The position numbers were made by a program, and so were the translations under genes. From Rhizobiaceae bacterium (GTDB taxonomy: Bacteria > Pseudomonadota > Alphaproteobacteria > Rhizobiales > Rhizobiaceae), in NCBI GenBank assembly GCA_013214695.1, contig JABSRX010000074.1:1-57196 (forward strand): a stretch of 57,196 bases of DNA. The letters run 5' to 3'. The notes below the pieces were generated by a model. That model did not search any database. It worked only from the letters and a program-made list of their open reading frames with translations, and was not told where the DNA came from. Positions 56,000 to 57,196 of the stretch are shown one piece after another; within the stretch, counting starts at the first letter, position 1, and every line of letters starts with the position of its first letter.

Positions 56000-56764
56000 T
56001 TAGCTCCGCAGGGCGGGCAAGCCGATACCAACGGCCTCGAAGCCACCGTCTGCTGCCAGTAACTGGCCGGTGATGAAACTGGCGTCTTTTGAGGCGAGAT
56101 AGCAGATTGCACTGGCGATCTCATCTTCGCTGCCGTAGCGATTCAACGGCAGAGCATCGTGATAGGCCGCGCGGATTTCCTTGGTGTGAACCGCCAGTGC
56201 CAGTTTGGTATTGACCGGTCCTGGAGCGACACAGTTGGCACGGATGCCCAGTTCGCCAAGCTCCGCCGCCTGCTGCAAGGTTAGCTGTATCACGGCCGCC
56301 TTGGATGTGCCGTAGGCCACCCGCAGCGTACTGGCGCGCAGCCCGGAAATCGACGCGATGTTGACGATCGACGCATAGCTGTCTGCGGCCGTCTTGGCCA
56401 ACAGAGGGATCATCGCTTGCGAAACGAGGAACACGCCGTCCAGATTGGTCGCCATCACCCGGCGCCAACGTTCAAAACTGGTCTCAGCAATGGGCCCAAA
56501 GTCGGCGACCCCCGCATTGTTGATCAAAGCGTTGCAGGCACCCAAACCATCGGCGATTTCCGCCACTGCAGCATCAACCTGTTCGGGGATCGAAACATCA
56601 CAGACAATTGGCACAGCAGCGTCGCCAATCTGTTTGGCTTCTTCCAACAGAACGTCCGCGTCGCGATCGATCATCGCCACCTTCATGCCTTGGTTGACAA
56701 AACGCCGAGTGGTGGCCAGCCCGATGCCCCGGGCAGCACCGGTTACAACGGCTACCTCCGTCAA
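56000..56764 (-). CDS. Short-chain dehydrogenase/reductase
   Basis: A 254-residue classical SDR: VVTGAARGIGLATTRRF (TGxxxGIG), INNAGVADFG, IVNIASISGLRA with the Ser, and AYGTSKAAVI for the YxxxK site. It uses NAD(P)H on a small alcohol/ketone; the substrate is unknown. Its start overlaps the stop of the threonine aldolase gene (ATGA), so it belongs with amino-acid or aldehyde metabolism. Confidence 0.87.
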   Translation of the reverse strand: MTEVAVVTGAARGIGLATTRRFVNQGMKVAMIDRDADVLLEEAKQIGDAAVPIVCDVSIPEQVDAAVAEIADGLGACNALINNAGVADFGPIAETSFERWRRVMATNLDGVFLVSQAMIPLLAKTAADSYASIVNIASISGLRASTLRVAYGTSKAAVIQLTLQQAAELGELGIRANCVAPGPVNTKLALAVHTKEIRAAYHDALPLNRYGSEDEIASAICYLASKDASFITGQLLAADGGFEAVGIGLPALRS

Positions 56765-57196
56765 TGCACCGCTCCCAGCCAGCTGGCAAAACCGTCGACC
56801 ACCTTGTCGATGTCTCCTGTCTCAAAATCCAGATGAGTGACCAAACGCGTACTGCGTGTTGGTCCCGAAGGCTCTGACACGATCATGCCGCGGGCCAGCA
56901 TGTGTTCGGAAAGACTGCCGTCACCGGCGTCCTGCTCGACATCCAACCAAATCATGTTGGTGTGGACACGACTGACGTCAAAGTTTAGACCCGGCAGTTC
57001 GGCCAATCTCTGGGCCATCGCCGCCGCGTTGGCATGGTCTTCTTCCATCCGCTCCACATTGTTTTGCAAGGCGTACATGCCGCAGGCTGCCAGAACCCCC
57101 GACTGTCGCAAACCGCCGCCAACCAGTTTGCGTGCCCGCCGTGCCCGGTGGATGAAATCGGCAGGTCCGCAGAGCACCGACCCGACAGGCGCTCCC
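56761..57196 (-). CDS. Low-specificity L-threonine aldolase, C-terminal part
   Basis: A PLP-dependent beta-eliminating lyase fragment, cut by the window edge. The open frame starts GAPVGSVLCGPADFIHRARR, just after the Schiff-base Lys region of LtaE-type enzymes, and continues through ARKLVGGGLRQSGVLAA, NNVERMEEDHANAA and a C-terminal VHTNMIWLDV domain. It cleaves L-threonine to glycine and acetaldehyde, so it feeds the glycine pool used by gcvTHP elsewhere. Coupled to the SDR gene. Confidence 0.85.
   Translation of the reverse strand, partial: GAPVGSVLCGPADFIHRARRARKLVGGGLRQSGVLAACGMYALQNNVERMEEDHANAAAMAQRLAELPGLNFDVSRVHTNMIWLDVEQDAGDGSLSEHMLARGMIVSEPSGPTRSTRLVTHLDFETGDIDKVVDGFASWLGAVH

Overview
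The window looks like a chromosomal segment of an alphaproteobacterium, probably a marine or host-associated member of the Hyphomicrobiales/Rhodobacterales sphere. Codon use is moderately GC-rich. The gene content fits that group: sarcosine/dimethylglycine dehydrogenase-type flavoproteins, MttB paralogues without pyrrolysine, a GbdR-like GlxA regulator, a DddP-like M24 protein, a tandem glycine riboswitch in front of gcvTHP, and a Wzx/Wzy/Wzz exopolysaccharide locus. No rRNA, tRNA, CRISPR array, insertion sequence or phage gene was recognised. The assignment is inferred from protein families only.

Layout. 1-~215: a fragment of ribosomal protein bL9 that does not look alphaproteobacterial and runs into the 3' end of a ParA-like gene; this is a probable contig chimera. 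~176-2886: two ParA-like NTPases and a secreted seven-repeat protein. 2905-4065: iron-type alcohol dehydrogenase. 4259-36202: a 32-kb methylamine and one-carbon region. It holds two MttB-type methyltransferases, a DMSP-lyase-like cupin, two dimethylglycine/sarcosine dehydrogenase-like flavoproteins, the glycine cleavage system with its riboswitch, a DddP-like protein, a homocysteine methyltransferase, a small corrinoid protein, a pterin-binding methyltransferase, an ASKHA/2Fe-2S corrinoid activator, MetF and a MetF-like protein, DUF1638 and 'virulence factor' family proteins, a BetA-like GMC oxidoreductase, a ferredoxin and a GlxA/GbdR-like regulator. A fatty-acid desaturase/PhnD-like pair, a Flp pilin and an ABC exporter are interspersed. 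36443-43526: a co-directional six-gene operon for a polyprenyl-phosphate-linked pentose (HAD-UbiA fusion, DprE1-like oxidase, EmrE-like protein, SDR, class III aminotransferase, multi-pass membrane protein). 43532-53642: exopolysaccharide locus (Wzz/GumC, GH10, Wzx, four glycosyltransferases, Wzy). 53678-57196: L,D-transpeptidase lipoprotein, SulP transporter with an abnormal N-terminus, SDR and a partial threonine aldolase.

How it works together (inference). Glycine betaine or a related methylated compound would be demethylated by MttB paralogues onto the free-standing corrinoid protein. The corrinoid would then pass methyl groups to THF or homocysteine. Dimethylglycine and sarcosine would be oxidised by the FAD/GcvT-domain dehydrogenases, and glycine would enter GcvTHP; MetF and the MetF-like protein interconvert the folates. 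The homocysteine, pterin, cobalamin and activation functions of MetH are on separate genes here, i.e. a split methionine synthase.

The most striking unexplained signal is that the five proteins expected to dock on the corrinoid protein (both MttBs, the homocysteine methyltransferase, the pterin methyltransferase and the activator) each carry a terminal Arg/Gly-rich tail, while the corrinoid protein has a very acidic N-terminus. A related ATATAAAG...CTTTATAT inverted repeat precedes the homocysteine methyltransferase and lies between metF and the pterin methyltransferase, suggesting one SAM-cycle-type regulator.
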